NCBI GenBank assembly: GCA_036345935.2
Contig: JADWOT020001361.1
Span: 1-64,000 of the forward strand
Source: Taenia hydatigena
Lineage: Eukaryota > Platyhelminthes > Cestoda > Cyclophyllidea > Taeniidae
Direction of reading: 5' to 3'
Length of the DNA: 64,000 nucleotides
Shown here: in pieces, positions 1 to 12,199 of the stretch
How positions within the stretch are numbered: position 1 is the stretch's first letter
How the letters are laid out: the number at the start of each line of letters is the position of its first letter
Position numbers and translations under genes: made by a program
Notes under the pieces: model-generated
What the model was told of the DNA's origin: nothing
Database searches by the model: none
The model's input: the letters and a program-made list of their open reading frames with translations, nothing else

Positions 1-589
1 CTCTCATCCAACTATTCTTTCGTGGCTTTCGGCTTAACAATCATGTTGCTTCCTCTCTACTGGAGAGGTGCAATCACCGCCACTGTCCTCCCTGATGCAA
101 CACAACTATTGGCCTAGGAATGCGATTAGAAATAAGCAGCAAAAGCACACCTTTACGAGCTCTATGTCAATCGATGGGAGTTAGTCGCTACTGTCTTCAC
201 TAGATTCATACCTCGCGTTGCTTAAACTGCCCGAAATTCGTCCTTCCAAAAGGAAACAACAGGGATAAAAAGCTGACGGAACGAAGATCAGACAGGGTAG
301 CGCATTTAATTCAAAACACATTGGAATTGGTGGTATCTCTCACCCTCCTCCACCGCCTTTGCATGCGCTATGTTGCAAAGAAATCGACCAAGGTAAAAAG
401 ACACGAAGGCAAGTGATGTCTGCTCCCGCAAAACCATCCACAAAGGGCGCCTCCTAAGTCCAACATCACACGGCCCTGAGAGACACCACGCGACAACACG
501 TGCCGCTAATCGACTCACACGTGTAGGATTCGAAATGGTCCATTGCACAACAGCGTCGAACATGGTTGTCAACGTGTTGTTTCGTCTAT

Positions 590-885
590 TGCTGCTCATC
601 TTCCTTCGTGGATTCGTCCCGTTAACTTAGTTGTCCATCAATGCCTCCCATCCGCTTCGTTTTTTCCTCCCATTCAGTCTCCTGTTATTTTTCACGTTTG
701 TCACCTTCCTCGCCATCCCGACATCAGTTCCAACCGCCCGACCCACCATTCCGGAGAAGTCCTAAGGTCGAAACAGATACCTGCGGTAAATATTAGAGGT
801 AAGTTATGCTACCTCTCCCTCTCCTCATCCTGTGCTACCTTCTCCTTACCGCGCTTGCACACATCACTTCAATATTATTACATAT
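590..885 (+). repeat. Left arm of a diverged 0.3-kb inverted repeat
   Basis: This stretch matches the reverse complement of about 2545-2870. The best block is 700-850, where the conceptual peptides PTHHSGEVLR and PTCHFREVRR line up, followed in both copies by an identical ATTAG, then G and TTATGCTACC-like sequence. The arms have many substitutions and about 1.7 kb lies between them. Both carry pyrimidine-rich tracts, so part of the similarity could be compositional, but the shared order of blocks argues for common descent. No transposase or target-site duplication was seen. Confidence 0.5.
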
Positions 886-889
886 GCTA

Positions 890-2540
890 GTTCCATGCGC
901 AAAGTTCACTTTAATCTGAAATAAGAGAGGAAGTAGAGGAGTCACAAGAAGGAAAATGCGATTAAATACTAGTGAAGTAAGTTAGTAAGTGGGTGATGGA
1001 GTGTTGACTGAAGGTGGAGCATAAATTATTCAGGCAATCAAATGGCCATAAAATGAGTAGCTAAAGGAGATCTTCATCTGAGATAGAAATGTCGACATGG
1101 TCGGCTAGAAGGGCAATTGAGAGGGAGAGGATGAGATGAATATGGCTCCGTGCTACATACACACAGGCACACACACACATAGACGTTCCTACCTGTCTTT
1201 TTGGGACAGCGATTGAGTCGACTCTCTAAAGAGCAGGAAGCGCACGTTCTTACACGTAAATGTAGAGCGCCAGGTAGAGGAATTCTCTGCAGAGAGAAGA
1301 AAAGAGTTGGACAGTGAGATAGTGAGGTGAGAGTTGGACCAGTCTACAAGTTACAAAGTGGGAGGTAGGGGCGACGCGCTTACCTTCGCTCTCAGGGGGT
1401 AAGTAAAGGAGGAGTAAAAGTAGGAGGTGGAATAGAGGCGAAGTGGTGTAGAACAATCTATAGAGATGGAGAGATTTTCTTGTGTCATTAAATTGGGAAA
1501 CAAAGGCAAGGAAGTGAAATACAGGAAGTACCCATTACTCTGTTTTGGTTGTGCTGAATGCATTAAGCACAAACATTGGAGCATAATGCAAGGCGCAGCA
1601 CTAGGGCCCATGGGGAACACCGTAGTAGGAGACAAAAGATGCTCTCACCGAAAGGCACGTTGCAGTAAGACGTGGAAAAGGGGAAGTAGAAAAGAAGGCC
1701 CCTACCTCTCCATTCTGAAGACATCGTTAGGCCTACTTGTAGTCCGCGTGCCCTGATTTCTGGTGTCTGCGAAAACGAGAGGAAGAAAAGACAGCATTTT
1801 ACATGGCATGGAGTTGTGTTAATTCGATTAGGAGGGTCAAATTAGAGTGCTATTAAGGGTGACTAAATGGCAACGTGTAAAGCGCCTCTGAGGATGGGGT
1901 ATGCATGATAGCTGTGGTAGTCCTGTCCAACCTCTCCTTGCGCATTTTATGCAAGCCTGTCATAACCCAGCCGACGTGACCAGTCTAGTCCGTCCCAATC
2001 CAGTGCAATCTAGTCAGATCTAGTCAAGCTGTGTTGGAATGTTTCCGCATGTAAGAGCCATGAAAAGTAAGCGCGGCACAGCTAGCGTAGTGCAGAGTAG
2101 GAAATTTAAAAACACCGGCGACTTATCCCTAGAGATGATTGAGATAGCAGCAATGAGTTTATTTTGTGGGCACCTAGGTCTATGCTTGGCAGAATTAATG
2201 CGTTGCACTGCAAAGCAAAGTGATTACACATCTGAAGGAGGCAAGGAAATGATTAAACTAGAGAATATAAGGACATAGAGCAAGCCAGGGTGGGGAAGAG
2301 GAAAAGAGGAATGGAAATGGACACCATATGATAACTCTGCAAGGTGCTATAGTACAGCATTCTTCATTTCTTTTTTTTCTTTCTCCCATCTATTCCTAAC
2401 CTGGTCCCCTTATTTGCTGATCTAGTCATCTGACTGCGTAAAGCATGAGGTGATTGACTCAATAAAAGAAATTCAATCTTTTTCAAACTACATACTGGAA
2501 GAGGTTAGTCATAGCTTTCCTTTTTCGATTGACATACCCT
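890..2540. other. Spacer between inverted-repeat arms; no supported gene
   Basis: Purine-rich on the plus strand, with a short CA-rich tract near 1160-1180. Two open stretches (1466-1756 and 2039-2278, plus) have a basic or acidic tail that looks faintly coding. Neither has a supported splice site, poly(A) signal or relative in the window, so I do not call them. Confidence 0.4.
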
Positions 2541-2544
2541 GAGT

Positions 2545-2870
2545 ACCAGATTTGGTATTATTAAAGTTACGTACGCAAATGAAGAAGGAGAAGAAGATAG
2601 GACAGGGATACAAGAGGAGAGGCGGAGGGGCTGGTAGCATAACATACCCCTAATTTCTACGGTATCCATCCGTTTCGGCCTTCTGACTTCTCTGAAATGG
2701 CAAGTCGGAAGGTTGGGAGTGATGAGGAGATGGCGAGAGAGCCGACAGAAGTGAGGAATGAACAGATGACCGAATGCAAGGAGAAATCGAAGCGGCAGCC
2801 AGGCGCAGACGAATGACTGAATTATAAAGACGAAAGCTGGGAGCAAGATGGAAAGTAGTAGACGATACAG
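2545..2870 (-). repeat. Right arm of the 0.3-kb inverted repeat
   Basis: Minus-strand partner of 590-885. It is open for 113 codons on the minus strand (2505-2846) and the left arm is open for 115 codons in the matching frame. This is the only hint that the repeat once carried coding sequence. I do not recognise the peptide, which is rich in Ser, Leu and Pro as expected from a pyrimidine-rich strand. It could be an old non-autonomous element. Confidence 0.45.
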
Positions 2871-2899
2871 CCCTTAAGGCAGCTTATCACGATTCTGTG

Positions 2900-5150
2900 C
2901 TAACCTTGATGCTTTCATTATTGGCCAAACCCTAAATCTTATAATAAGATAGGAAAACGATTGCGAGCAATCACTGAATGGAATAAGCTGCTGTGTCTTA
3001 ATTCTGACTAATCCTGGACCTGAACGGACAGATGCATCGCAGCTCTGTATGCTTATGTTATTTGAGCTTTCTTTGTCGGAATAGGTTCCTCAAATATAGG
3101 TTAGCTCTAAGCACAAATTTGAATCATTGTAGATGAAACCTTGAAAAATCGAATACAGCTTTGTGCTAGTGCTAACTCACTTTTTGTAATGAAATCATTC
3201 CCATTACATTGCAACCATTCCTATCTATCAAACGCTTTGCACCGAAACTGCAATTCACAGGCATGGAAGCGAAATAATGCTTGATATCTAGTTTTACTTA
3301 ACTCTAGATAAAATGAAAGAGAGTACGGCGCAGTTAGAGTTCGCGTCTTCTTTCCCATTTTAGGCATAACATACTCTTCGTTTAGCTGCATAACCAAATC
3401 GCTATTGCTTTATAGGAGATAAACATAGAGTGCATCGCACTGTGGCTAATTTGCTATTGTTTTACGAGTGTACCGTCTTATGCATGAATCGGTCTTAACC
3501 ACCAGCTGAAAGTTAGTAACAATTAGCTATTTTCTATGCAGATGGAATAAGGCAAGCAGCTACTTTATGGATATGTCCTTTTCCTTATTTGCCTCGAAAG
3601 CTCCTAACAGCAACCCCGCAACTGTTAAATAACCTAAATTAATGTTCTAAACGTAGTCTATGGGCATTAGCACTGTATTAACTAGTGAAAAACGATTTTT
3701 ACTGCACATTACTGATTAAGACCTTAGAAATAAGTGGTGAAGTCAAATAATCTAGCGAATGGCTGTTGTTTCTTTATGCACAACGACGTGATTAAAAATC
3801 ATAAAACACAATTAATTCTGACCTGAATTGTACTGAGGCGATGGCAAAGACGGGATTCTGATTTCGAGGCTTTCGTTGAATAGCCATGCTCAGCAAATTA
3901 TGCTCAAATCAAACGCGACGCATATTTGTAGAGTTCAAGGTCTGCATTGTCATTTTCACTAAATGATCTTGGATGACTCGGAAGAGTTCATGCTATTCTA
4001 TGGAAAGGGTTCCACTTTTGCCAAAGTCATGGCGTCCGTGACGAAGGGTATACTATATTACCGAGGAGAAAAGTAGTTACCGCCAATGACCCACAAAATG
4101 ATGAGGGAATTACTTGACACAAAGACTTCTTCACTTCACAAAAAATACAAAATGCAGTTAATTATGTCTTAAGAATTGCATGAGTCAAATGCATTTATTA
4201 TGTTTTAAAATGATATGTAATGCATTTTGTTTAACAAACGGATTTAAATGAACATGATTCATAAGCACATTTTAAATAAGAACCTATTACTACTACTATG
4301 CATGCTGCCGTATCAAACAATTTCGTAAAATTTATTTTGCATTTTATTTATCCGCATCTTTAAATAAAATGCGACAACAATGACTTTTAGCCATTCTTTT
4401 CAAACATCCCTTCTCCTTTTAATCCAGCGATGGATCCCCTTATCTCCACTGTGGGTATGGCTCACGTTGCTTAACATCAGACCGTGCTATATCGCATCCT
4501 AGACACTCTTTTGCACCAAGCTCTCCCCGCGTTATAAAATTAATAATTAGACTACATTGCGTGCATAGCTATAGTGTTTTCTAGTAGGGCGAATTCTTGT
4601 GTTTTCTGTTGATATCTAGGAATTGAGACTTATATTCCTTAAAAGCTGCACATATTTGCTTGAAGTTTAAAAGAAAGGCGTTGTCAAAAGTTGATTAATC
4701 TCCATATGACTGTTCGTTTAAAGGTTTTCCTTTCAAATTACTGGCGGGATTATTACGATTGGATTGGCAGGCCGAAGGCCTAGCGATTTATCTTTTCTTG
4801 CAATTCGGACAAAAGTGGGGTGTTTTTGCACTAGCTGAACAGTACTTACAGCATTTGTGGTGGACAAAAAGTCCATTCAATTAGATTCTGTTTCCTTAGC
4901 GTAATTGAGAATCCCAATCTACGTAATGGTGCGCATCGAATTCGTACAACCTCTCACCTAATTAGTAAGTCAAGAATAAAGTTGGATGAGCTAGATTTTT
5001 AAAGCAACCTCATGAAACCTGACCACAACATTTTATGACTAAATAAGCAAAATGGACTGCGATCGAGCGTTAGTCTAGGAACTGCAACGAATGTGTTGAA
5101 TCATTCCTTTTAACGCGTTTTTATTATCGGCGAATAATTAGACTACTCGC
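2900..5150. other. AT-rich stretch with nothing recognisable
   Basis: About 2.2 kb without an open stretch of useful length on either strand, and no repeat shared with the rest of the window that I could find. It has short A/T runs and ATTTAAAT-like words. It is either intergenic or a long intron. Confidence 0.5.
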
Positions 5151-6190
5151 CTCATTAACTACACAAGGTTTAGTGAAACTGGTCCAATATTCTGGAAGTG
5201 GGCATACGTGCGAACATCGAGGAGGTAATACTGAGGCAATACGCATAAGTCCTCTTTCAATAAGGCGCCATCTTCTCGTGCATACGAAATGCATAATTGG
5301 ACTTGGCTGCTGTGCTGGAGTACCTGGCTGTCGAGGTGGTGGAGATGCCAGGTAATGCGGCGTGAGGCAACAAGATGTGCGTCATATTTCGTCACCTGTG
5401 GTTGACCGTTCGCAACGGCGAGTTGTTGAACAAGTTGTCGGGTGGTGTGACAACCATGCAGGATGGTGTGCTGCCCAAACTTTAGGCGGCACTTCTGTCG
5501 AAGAAGACGGAGAAGCTGGTGAGCAGTGAAGAGTAAGCCGACCAAGTGCCTCCCCACAGGCAGACTAACTGGCCATGTTTGCGACTACGAGTGCGGTAAT
5601 GGCTCTCTGGAGCGCCACCACAATTTGGATGGTTGGCTACTGGATGTGTCGGTCGATTGGCTGACATTTGGGTGTTGGTCTGTTATACTGTCTTTGATGT
5701 AGAAGCTGCAGTGTTGAGCGGTGATGCTACGACACGCAGAATTACCGCGGGAATTTGGATGGGGTGCGGTGCATTTCTTTCTTCTCTTACACGCACTTGT
5801 ACGTCACATTGGTGGACTGGTGGGATGGATTGCCATGGCGCAAGAGTTTGACGCGACAAGTTGGACAAATTGAGCACAGCCAATAGCCATGTCGGTGGCG
5901 GCGGTTGTCTATGACGATGTGCGTCTACGCAAGAGATGTGCAGATGTGTGCACAAGAGCGGGTGAGACGTGGCGGCATGTGAATGAGACGCCCTTTTTTG
6001 AGAGCACTGAGAGTTACTCAATCCAGCATAAAGCCTACCCCTCTTCCCTCTTTCCCCTTCACTGTCGACCCAACCATCATAAGCATCGTTACACGCCCCA
6101 TTACTATATCCACTTCCTGTCATTGCTCTGCCCTGTCCTCACCTACACCTAGACATAGGCACTGCCAGAACCAACAGTAGCAACCTGAGA
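5150..6190. other. GC-richer block with overlapping open frames
   Basis: Base composition changes visibly at about 5.15 kb, from AT-rich to G-rich on the plus strand, and back after about 6.19 kb. Minus-strand frames are open for 132 codons (5159-5557) and 146 codons (5683-6123), and plus-strand frames are open over the same bases. Frames on both strands are expected where stops are rare, so the length alone is weak evidence. The 132-codon peptide has a leucine/histidine-rich start (AHQLLRLLRQK) that I do not recognise. It could be an inserted element or a decayed gene. Confidence 0.3.
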
Positions 6191-6586
6191 ACATGGCGAC
6201 AGAAGTGGTAGTAGGAATGTATATTTCTGCCACATAATCAAGAATGAAGATGGAGATTGCAGTGACCCTCAACAAGGCCATGGGATGCATTCAGTCGCTC
6301 ACTCTGCACTCCACACCCATTCCGTTTACTTGGAGCTGGTGCACTTGCATCAGACACAGCAGTCTGAACCGCTCTGCTCGTGAATATCGACTTCTTCTTG
6401 CAATGCGCTAACCGACTCGACTCGGTGGCAATACCTTCAAAGATGTCGATCACGACAGATCTAATGGCCTACAACACCTTCGACGAGATACTCGTGTGCG
6501 GATGCACCTGGCGCAACAATTTGTAGGTGTGGATGCTGTAAATCCCCATCCTCCTCTTTGCCTTGTCCATCTTCGGTACCTCCACC

Positions 6587-6770
6587 TTAGCCGCCTCCTT
6601 TGTGGCTTTGCCTGACTACTTTAGAGCCAGATATTGCTTGCTCCCTTATGTTTTCCTGTTTCATAAAAGGGACTGCCATGGTCCTTCCAAATGGGCAACA
6701 ATAACCGCACCGCAGAGGTTCCATGACCTCTACTGCTGATGTTGCGCCTACATGCCAATTATATAAAAAC
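6587..6770 (-). CDS. Candidate terminal exon, unknown protein
   Basis: On the minus strand an acceptor (AAATTTTTAG) precedes 60 codons ending in a stop. The peptide starts FLYNWHVGATS, has a cysteine cluster CGYCCPFG, and ends in a polar basic tail (VRQSHKGGG), which is a plausible cytoplasmic end. No relative is recognised and no poly(A) signal was found just downstream. The phase would require two bases from the preceding exon. The open stretch at 7093-7312 lies upstream on the same strand, but the phases do not join simply. It could be chance. Confidence 0.25.
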
Positions 6771-7092
6771 CTAAAAATTTCGTGTATATTTTTACAATCG
6801 GACAAGCCACATTTAAGCTTGCAACGCTATTGATTCCTACACGAAATACTCCATGTCTAAACATTGCACTCGCATATGATCCCACGTTGCATACACTGTC
6901 GGTTCCTAACCTTGACTAGACACATTGCCTATTTCTCCATTCACTCGTCGATCCACAAGCCCGCTGTTGTCCGTATCACATCCGCCATCAAATTTTGCCA
7001 CATCTAGGGTAGTTTTAATGCGATAGTTTAACGAAACCTCTGTCTCTCTCACCACAAAACTCACGAATGACCACTCCCATCACCACCACATC

Positions 7093-7312
7093 TTATATAG
7101 TCGGGTCAGAAGCCAGCTGCATCCATGAATAGTAACTCACAATCGCATAAATCAGTGGGCATACCACATAGTCAACAGCATTGAAAAGAAGCGGTTGTAA
7201 CATAGGAAAGGTTAAGCATTGTGTTACAAGACAAATGCTGTCGAAACGAGCTAATGCACTGTTAAGTAAGATCTCAGCTACGCCTTTCATTAAAGTGGTA
7301 GGACACCTGCAC
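7093..7312 (-). CDS. Candidate terminal exon with hydrophobic segment
   Basis: A pyrimidine-rich acceptor (TTTCTCATTCTGGGGCACTCAG) on the minus strand precedes 72 codons and a stop. The peptide has RCRCPTT near its start and a hydrophobic run (VDYVVCPLIYAIVSYYSW) near residues 47-64 that could span a membrane. A strong donor (GTGAGT) lies inside the open frame after YAI, so the exon may instead end there. The family is not recognised. Confidence 0.28.
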
Positions 7313-7958
7313 CTGAGTGCCCCAGAATGAGAAACAGCAATACAGTCAATGCAGACAGAGTTCATCCCCTTTCTTCGAATCAACTCCGGATCAAACGCTA
7401 GCTGTCAGCAAAATATTCAAGCTTCTGTTAAATGATAGCCCCAGGCCCACACTGGTCACCAACTGCATTACATTCATGTGGCAAACCTAACGTCCTGCAT
7501 TAGACTGACCATACGATCCTCGTCGTCAACTCATAGACGGCAAATAATAAACGCCAACTACTTCACTTCCATGCAATCACATGGGTGCCCACTAATAAGC
7601 CCAATAACTCTCCTTCTCCCCCCTCTCTTCATAGATCCTGGACATTACAATGCCAGCTACATGCAAACATTGAAGCGTCGAGGCCGTGGAGTGGGTGATC
7701 TACTTTGCCTTTGAAACAGATAGATACCAACGGCGAGTCAACATTTGCAGACTTTTCACATAGGGGCGAAGAAGCGCAAACTCCCCACCAGCTTGGATCC
7801 AATTCGCATTGCGTCTTTAGAGACAAAAAGAGAGGTGGTATTGTACGGATTTTATAAGAACTATTAAATTTGTTGGCAAAATTTTGGGCTGTTTTAGCCC
7901 ACAATTAGTTGGAATCCGGTGAATTTGTCCCACCCCACACCGTCTCCTCGATCTTCAG

Positions 7959-8100
7959 TTTCGTCGAAGTATTTGGTCGATCTCCTCTGAACGTCTACAT
8001 TTCGAGAAGAACACTGATCTCTAATGTGGTGAGAAGGGAAACCATGGCTGCATTCACCAACATTTCTTTTCCTCGTGGCATCATAACAGGCGAAATTTAG
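7959..8100 (+). CDS. Candidate terminal exon, unknown protein
   Basis: A very good acceptor (CGTCTCCTCGATCTTCAG) is followed by 46 codons and a stop. The peptide (FVEVFGRSPLNVYISRRTL...) alternates hydrophobic and polar residues like beta-strands. A possible donor (GTG|GTGAGA) lies after LISNV. No partner exon could be joined, and no poly(A) signal was found within about 100 bases. Confidence 0.28.
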
Positions 8101-9065
8101 ATATACCTTCCTCTTTTTCCATAGTCATAGTAACTGACGGTCATGTGTGTGTGTTATTTCTCACTTATAGGTTCATCCATTCATCTATTCCCTCCACTTG
8201 TCCTTCGTACCAGATTTTGTTTCCAGTTTTGCTCCTTTTCTTTCATCCATATTAATGACGAATACTACAAATACGCGATCTCGACGTAACTGCCAAGATA
8301 CGATGGGCGGAGAGTAAAGCGAGGATCGGATGAATTTATTTCCCTTTAAGCAATGCTCTTGTACACTGTGCGATTTCTGCGTACCTTTTATCCCTCTGTG
8401 CAAATAGGTGCGTACGTGCTCATGTGTTATGGTCTTTTAGTGCATAGATGAACTCACCATCCGTGCCTCATTGCAGTTTCAGAGTCTTATGGGTAAAGGG
8501 TGGGGTCCTTGAGAACATATGCGTTTGTTGTAGAGGTCGTCGGTATCGATCTAGCAATTTACGATTGTTTGTTATAAATTCTAACGCTCGACTAGATTTT
8601 TTACATGCGTTTACTTCTGGCGACATTTATATTTGCGAATGATTCAAATTCACTCATTGATCTCAACCACACTCAACAAACTGGTTTTGCTTCGCAATGG
8701 ATCAATGCTTACGTCTACTTGGCTGTTCTACTACTTATAGGTCGGTAAGTAGATAAAAAGAGGGATTTCGCGGAGCAACTGCTAGTGGATAAATTTGAGT
8801 GTTTTAAAAAATACGTAAGATATTGTGCCGCAAATGTACATTTGTCTATTATGACAAACGCGTTCGTTAAGGCGAAAAGTGCGCTTAGTGAAGGGCAACA
8901 CAAGGTGATATTGAAGTGTTTGCTGTTTGGAAAAGGAGTGCATTAATTGTTTTTCACCTAGAAAGCTTCCTTGGTTGGGCATTTATATCACTGACTTACA
9001 TGCTTGCATTAGGTAGAGGCGCTGGTGGTAAAGAGGACATCCTAAGCTCATTTTAGGCATTACAG

Positions 9066-9344
9066 GATGAAACTCTCGTGCTTATTATTATGCTCCGACC
9101 AATGAATAGCTCTTATTGCGATAAGTATTCACCCTGGGAATGGATGATCATTGGGCCCTTCAGAATGATTCATTCATTCATTTGTATTTATTGCTTTGCA
9201 CCTTTGGGCTGTTCTCTTTTTCCATTCTGTTATTTTCAATGCCATTTTCGACGAGATGAAGCAGAATTGAAGCAAATTATGGTAGCGCAGCTTAGACAGA
9301 GAAGACTTCATTTAGTTTTAACGATGTACATGACGCACCATTAG
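9066..9344 (+). CDS. Candidate terminal exon: membrane segment plus charged tail
   Basis: An acceptor (GCATTACAG) starts a 92-codon open stretch. It encodes a hydrophobic, aromatic and cysteine-rich run (FICIYCFAPLGCSLFPFCYF, about residues 36-55), then a charged tail (HFRRDEAELKQ...) and a stop. Downstream are ATTAAA (9406-9411) and AATAAA (9418-9423), about 60-75 bases after the stop, as expected for a 3' end. This layout suggests a single-pass membrane protein with a short cytoplasmic end. Earlier exons were not found with confidence. Open stretches at 8480-8642 and 8762-8945 are possible but unsupported. Confidence 0.4.
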   Translation, partial: DETLVLIIMLRPMNSSYCDKYSPWEWMIIGPFRMIHSFICIYCFAPLGCSLFPFCYFQCHFRRDEAELKQIMVAQLRQRRLHLVLTMYMTHH

Positions 9345-9463
9345 CGTTTGCGGGCAGTCTACTTTCTGCTGAATATGAAGCACAGTCTCCATCTTCATTT
9401 GTGTGATTAAATTGTAAAATAAACTCGCAAAAACAAAAAACACTTACATGCTTGTTAACGCAG

Positions 9464-9669
9464 GTTGCCGATTGGATCTCCATTTCAGCTGTTACATTTC
9501 ACTTATTCGCATAGACTCTACACAGAATATTGCCCCTTGTTCCTTCGCTATTGTAGCCAACGAAGTAGCGCCCACGAATGAAGGGACTGACATTAAGTTG
9601 TCTCCTGCCGGCATCTCAATAGGTAGCATCATACCACATGACTATCATAAACTTCATATAAATACCTGA
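9464..9669 (+). CDS. Candidate terminal exon followed by AATAAA
   Basis: After GTTAACGCAG a 68-codon frame runs to a TGA. It encodes two cysteines in beta-like strands (LDLHFSCYISL and APCSFAIVA). AATAAA lies at 9733-9738, 64 bases downstream. It sits only 120 bases after the stop of the 9066-9344 stretch, so it could be an alternative last exon of the same gene, or chance. The family is not recognised. Confidence 0.3.
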
Positions 9670-9899
9670 TGACGAATTATCCTTCTTCTAAGACGGGCAA
9701 ATATTCGCGTTTTATAGTCAATTACAACTTCAAATAAAGGAAAGTTGCGCACTATTGCAAGTTTGCACAATGGACACGGCATAGAGATCGTCCAAAAGAA
9801 CAAAGGATGGACATTAGCAATGCGGTAAGTAAAAGTCTAGTTGGAATCCAAATTGCGAGGTTATAACAGGTCGATGCGCTTACCTTCATTCCCGAGAGT

Positions 9900-10970
9900 A
9901 CAATGCAGCGCGAAACTGAATGGGTGGGGGCTGGGATGGGCTGAAGTGGTAAAAGGAAGGAGGAAACAGGAGCACTGGCACGGAACGAGGCAGAAAGCAG
10001 AAAAATGAGATACGATCATTAGCAAAGTTCAGTTCAGTCTAATCTAAGTTCAAGCCTACCATTAGCAATAATCATGGCAAGCATGTAATGGGCAATAGAT
10101 ACGGACAGTCAAAACATGGGTGGAACTCGCCAAAATGGCATCGATGAAGTCTGACTCAGGAGGAGAGGGAGATGGACAAATTGTAAATTTCGCTTTGGAG
10201 GATGTCAATTTGTGAAAACAAAATGGGAGATGGAGAAGGAGCCATTTCTAGCCTCACTAAAAGGCAATGAAGGAAGGTAGATACATGAATATGCATCTGC
10301 GAATCTGTAATGGTTAGGAGAATTTGACAAACAAGGTGTGGTGGGAGGTGGTCGCTAGACTAAAAGCGGGTTCAATCATGTCGCAGATTGAACTGAAGGC
10401 ATCGATTGCGTGCAAATCACTTTTAAACGGTGCTGCAGGAACGGTGAATAAAACAACAACGGATAGTTAATGGGTAATTTTGGTTAACGCACAACTGGTG
10501 GGCGAAACATGGGCACTTGCAACTTAGGAGCATTGGGAACCCCACAATTTGCAACTCAACATGTCACAAACTTGATAAGCTGAATTGTCTAACCGCATCG
10601 ATTACAGAATTTCATGGAACTCTTATTTGCGTCAATCATATTAGCTTGCGTAAATGGGTAAAATCAGCTTCCTAGACTTCTCCGAAAACAAATAGCCTAC
10701 TGAAAAGAGTAGGCTAGCAGTCACGGCTACATGGAAAGGGAAAAGGACAAGAAAAAATCCAATCGCTATCACCTTAATCACACCGGGATAACACTGGCTG
10801 ATCCTAATAAATTTGTTTAAGATGATTAGCTGAAAATATTATTACGAAAATTTTGTTGCATTTTACTGCAAACACTAAAATAGCCAGTTTATCCGATTGA
10901 TTGAGGCAAAATTAAAGAATGGAATTGATTCCTCATAACTCTCATGCTGTACATCGTAGAAGAGTTCTAA
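9900..10970. other. Non-coding stretch, nothing recognised
   Basis: Purine-rich to mixed sequence without a supported exon. The words GATGCGCTTACCTTC (9876-9890) and GACGCGCTTACCTTC (1371-1385) are nearly identical, but the similarity does not extend far. Confidence 0.4.
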
Positions 10971-11029
10971 ACGATGATGTCTTATTCTACTACAATCCAT
11001 CTGCATCGAGGTCTTGTAATCGAATGTAG

Positions 11030-11099
11030 GTTAACAAAAGTTAGGGATGCATGCTCGCCACCTGATAAAGGCGTTTCTGCGGCCACAACCACTGTCAAG
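11030..11099 (+). CDS. Candidate internal exon, 23 codons
   Basis: It is bounded by TAG|G and a strong donor (GTCAAG|GTACGT), and encodes LTKVRDACSPPDKG... in a phase that ends between codons. The next good acceptor on this strand that opens in the same phase is at 13673. Joining the two is possible but rests only on phase. Exons this small are known in flatworms. Chance is a fair alternative. Confidence 0.22.
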
Positions 11100-11604
11100 G
11101 TACGTCGTCATGACAGCTTAAACCAAAATCATTCAACCGGAGTGATTCATCAGCTCTGGTCGTCCAAAACTACTCGTCTGGGAAACAAGCTTTGGATCAA
11201 AATTAAGATGGCCTTAGATAAATGAAAGTAATTTTGTAAAATTCGGTCATGTGAGGCGATTCTGCTTGAGTGCCTGACTTACTAATAATGACAAATCAAA
11301 TGGGAGACCACGCGTGGGAGGTGAGGTTCCTATTATCCTAACCCATCCCACTCACTTACCTCCCTCCCCTTCCCATCTGCACACCATCGCACCCGAAACC
11401 TGCGCAGGCAAATGTGGCGGTAGTATCATTACCTTACATGTCTACATGCCATTACTGCCTTCCACAGCAGCTGATGCTGGCAACAGAGGTGGGCGACTGC
11501 AAAGATCACAATGCTGCAAGGGAAGAAGGACAGATGCACCAGATATTGGCGTTGATTGGTGGTGGTCCTGACATGATGGCACGAAGACTACCATGGAAAT
11601 GCAG

Positions 11605-11655
11605 TGGTGTGAGGGTAGAGCGTCCGACTTTAGATGCATGTTCAAATCACGTCCA
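11605..11655 (+). other. tRNA-like A- and B-box pair
   Basis: GTGAGGGTAGAGCGTCCGAC resembles a tRNA D-arm (A box), and TGTTCAAATCA about 10 bases further on resembles a T-arm (B box). The spacing is shorter than in a full tRNA and no acceptor stem pairs, so this is not a tRNA gene. It may be a remnant of a tRNA-derived short interspersed element. Similar pairs occur at 16334-16369 and 52412-52460. Confidence 0.3.
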
Positions 11656-12199
11656 GATTGATGCACTTCATCCCCCTACCTTACCCTTCTACTCCTCTAT
11701 GCCGCCTTCAAAACTCACTGCAATTACGTCCTGTCTACCCACTCTGTGCCAGCCAATAGGGAAGAAAGCAGGAGGAATGCGAGTGGAAGGTGAGGTAGGA
11801 GAGGTTGGCTTGCGAGTACAGAGAATTATTGTGACAAGTAGGAACGAAATATGTTTTCCATAATATGGCTTGATCGTGGCCAGCAAGAATGGATTAATTG
11901 AATATGAGATTTTTAAGCAGTGAAGAAGACAAATCCCAACTACGCACATGGCATCGGGAGGCGAAGGAAGGAAAGCATGAGTCATTCAATCATAGCTGCA
12001 GGGAGACTCGAATCAACAACATCCTGGGTAGAAACCAGATGCGCTATTACGCGCTCCTACTTCCTTCACCCATTCCTGTTGCCATCCTCTCTCCCTCGAC
12101 TAGTGGAGTCGCGTATTTCTCCAGTGGACAGGGAAGGACTAGGAGACAAGTGTTTAGCAGTCTTGTAGCTCAGACGTTAGAGCAGTTGCGAACCAGATG

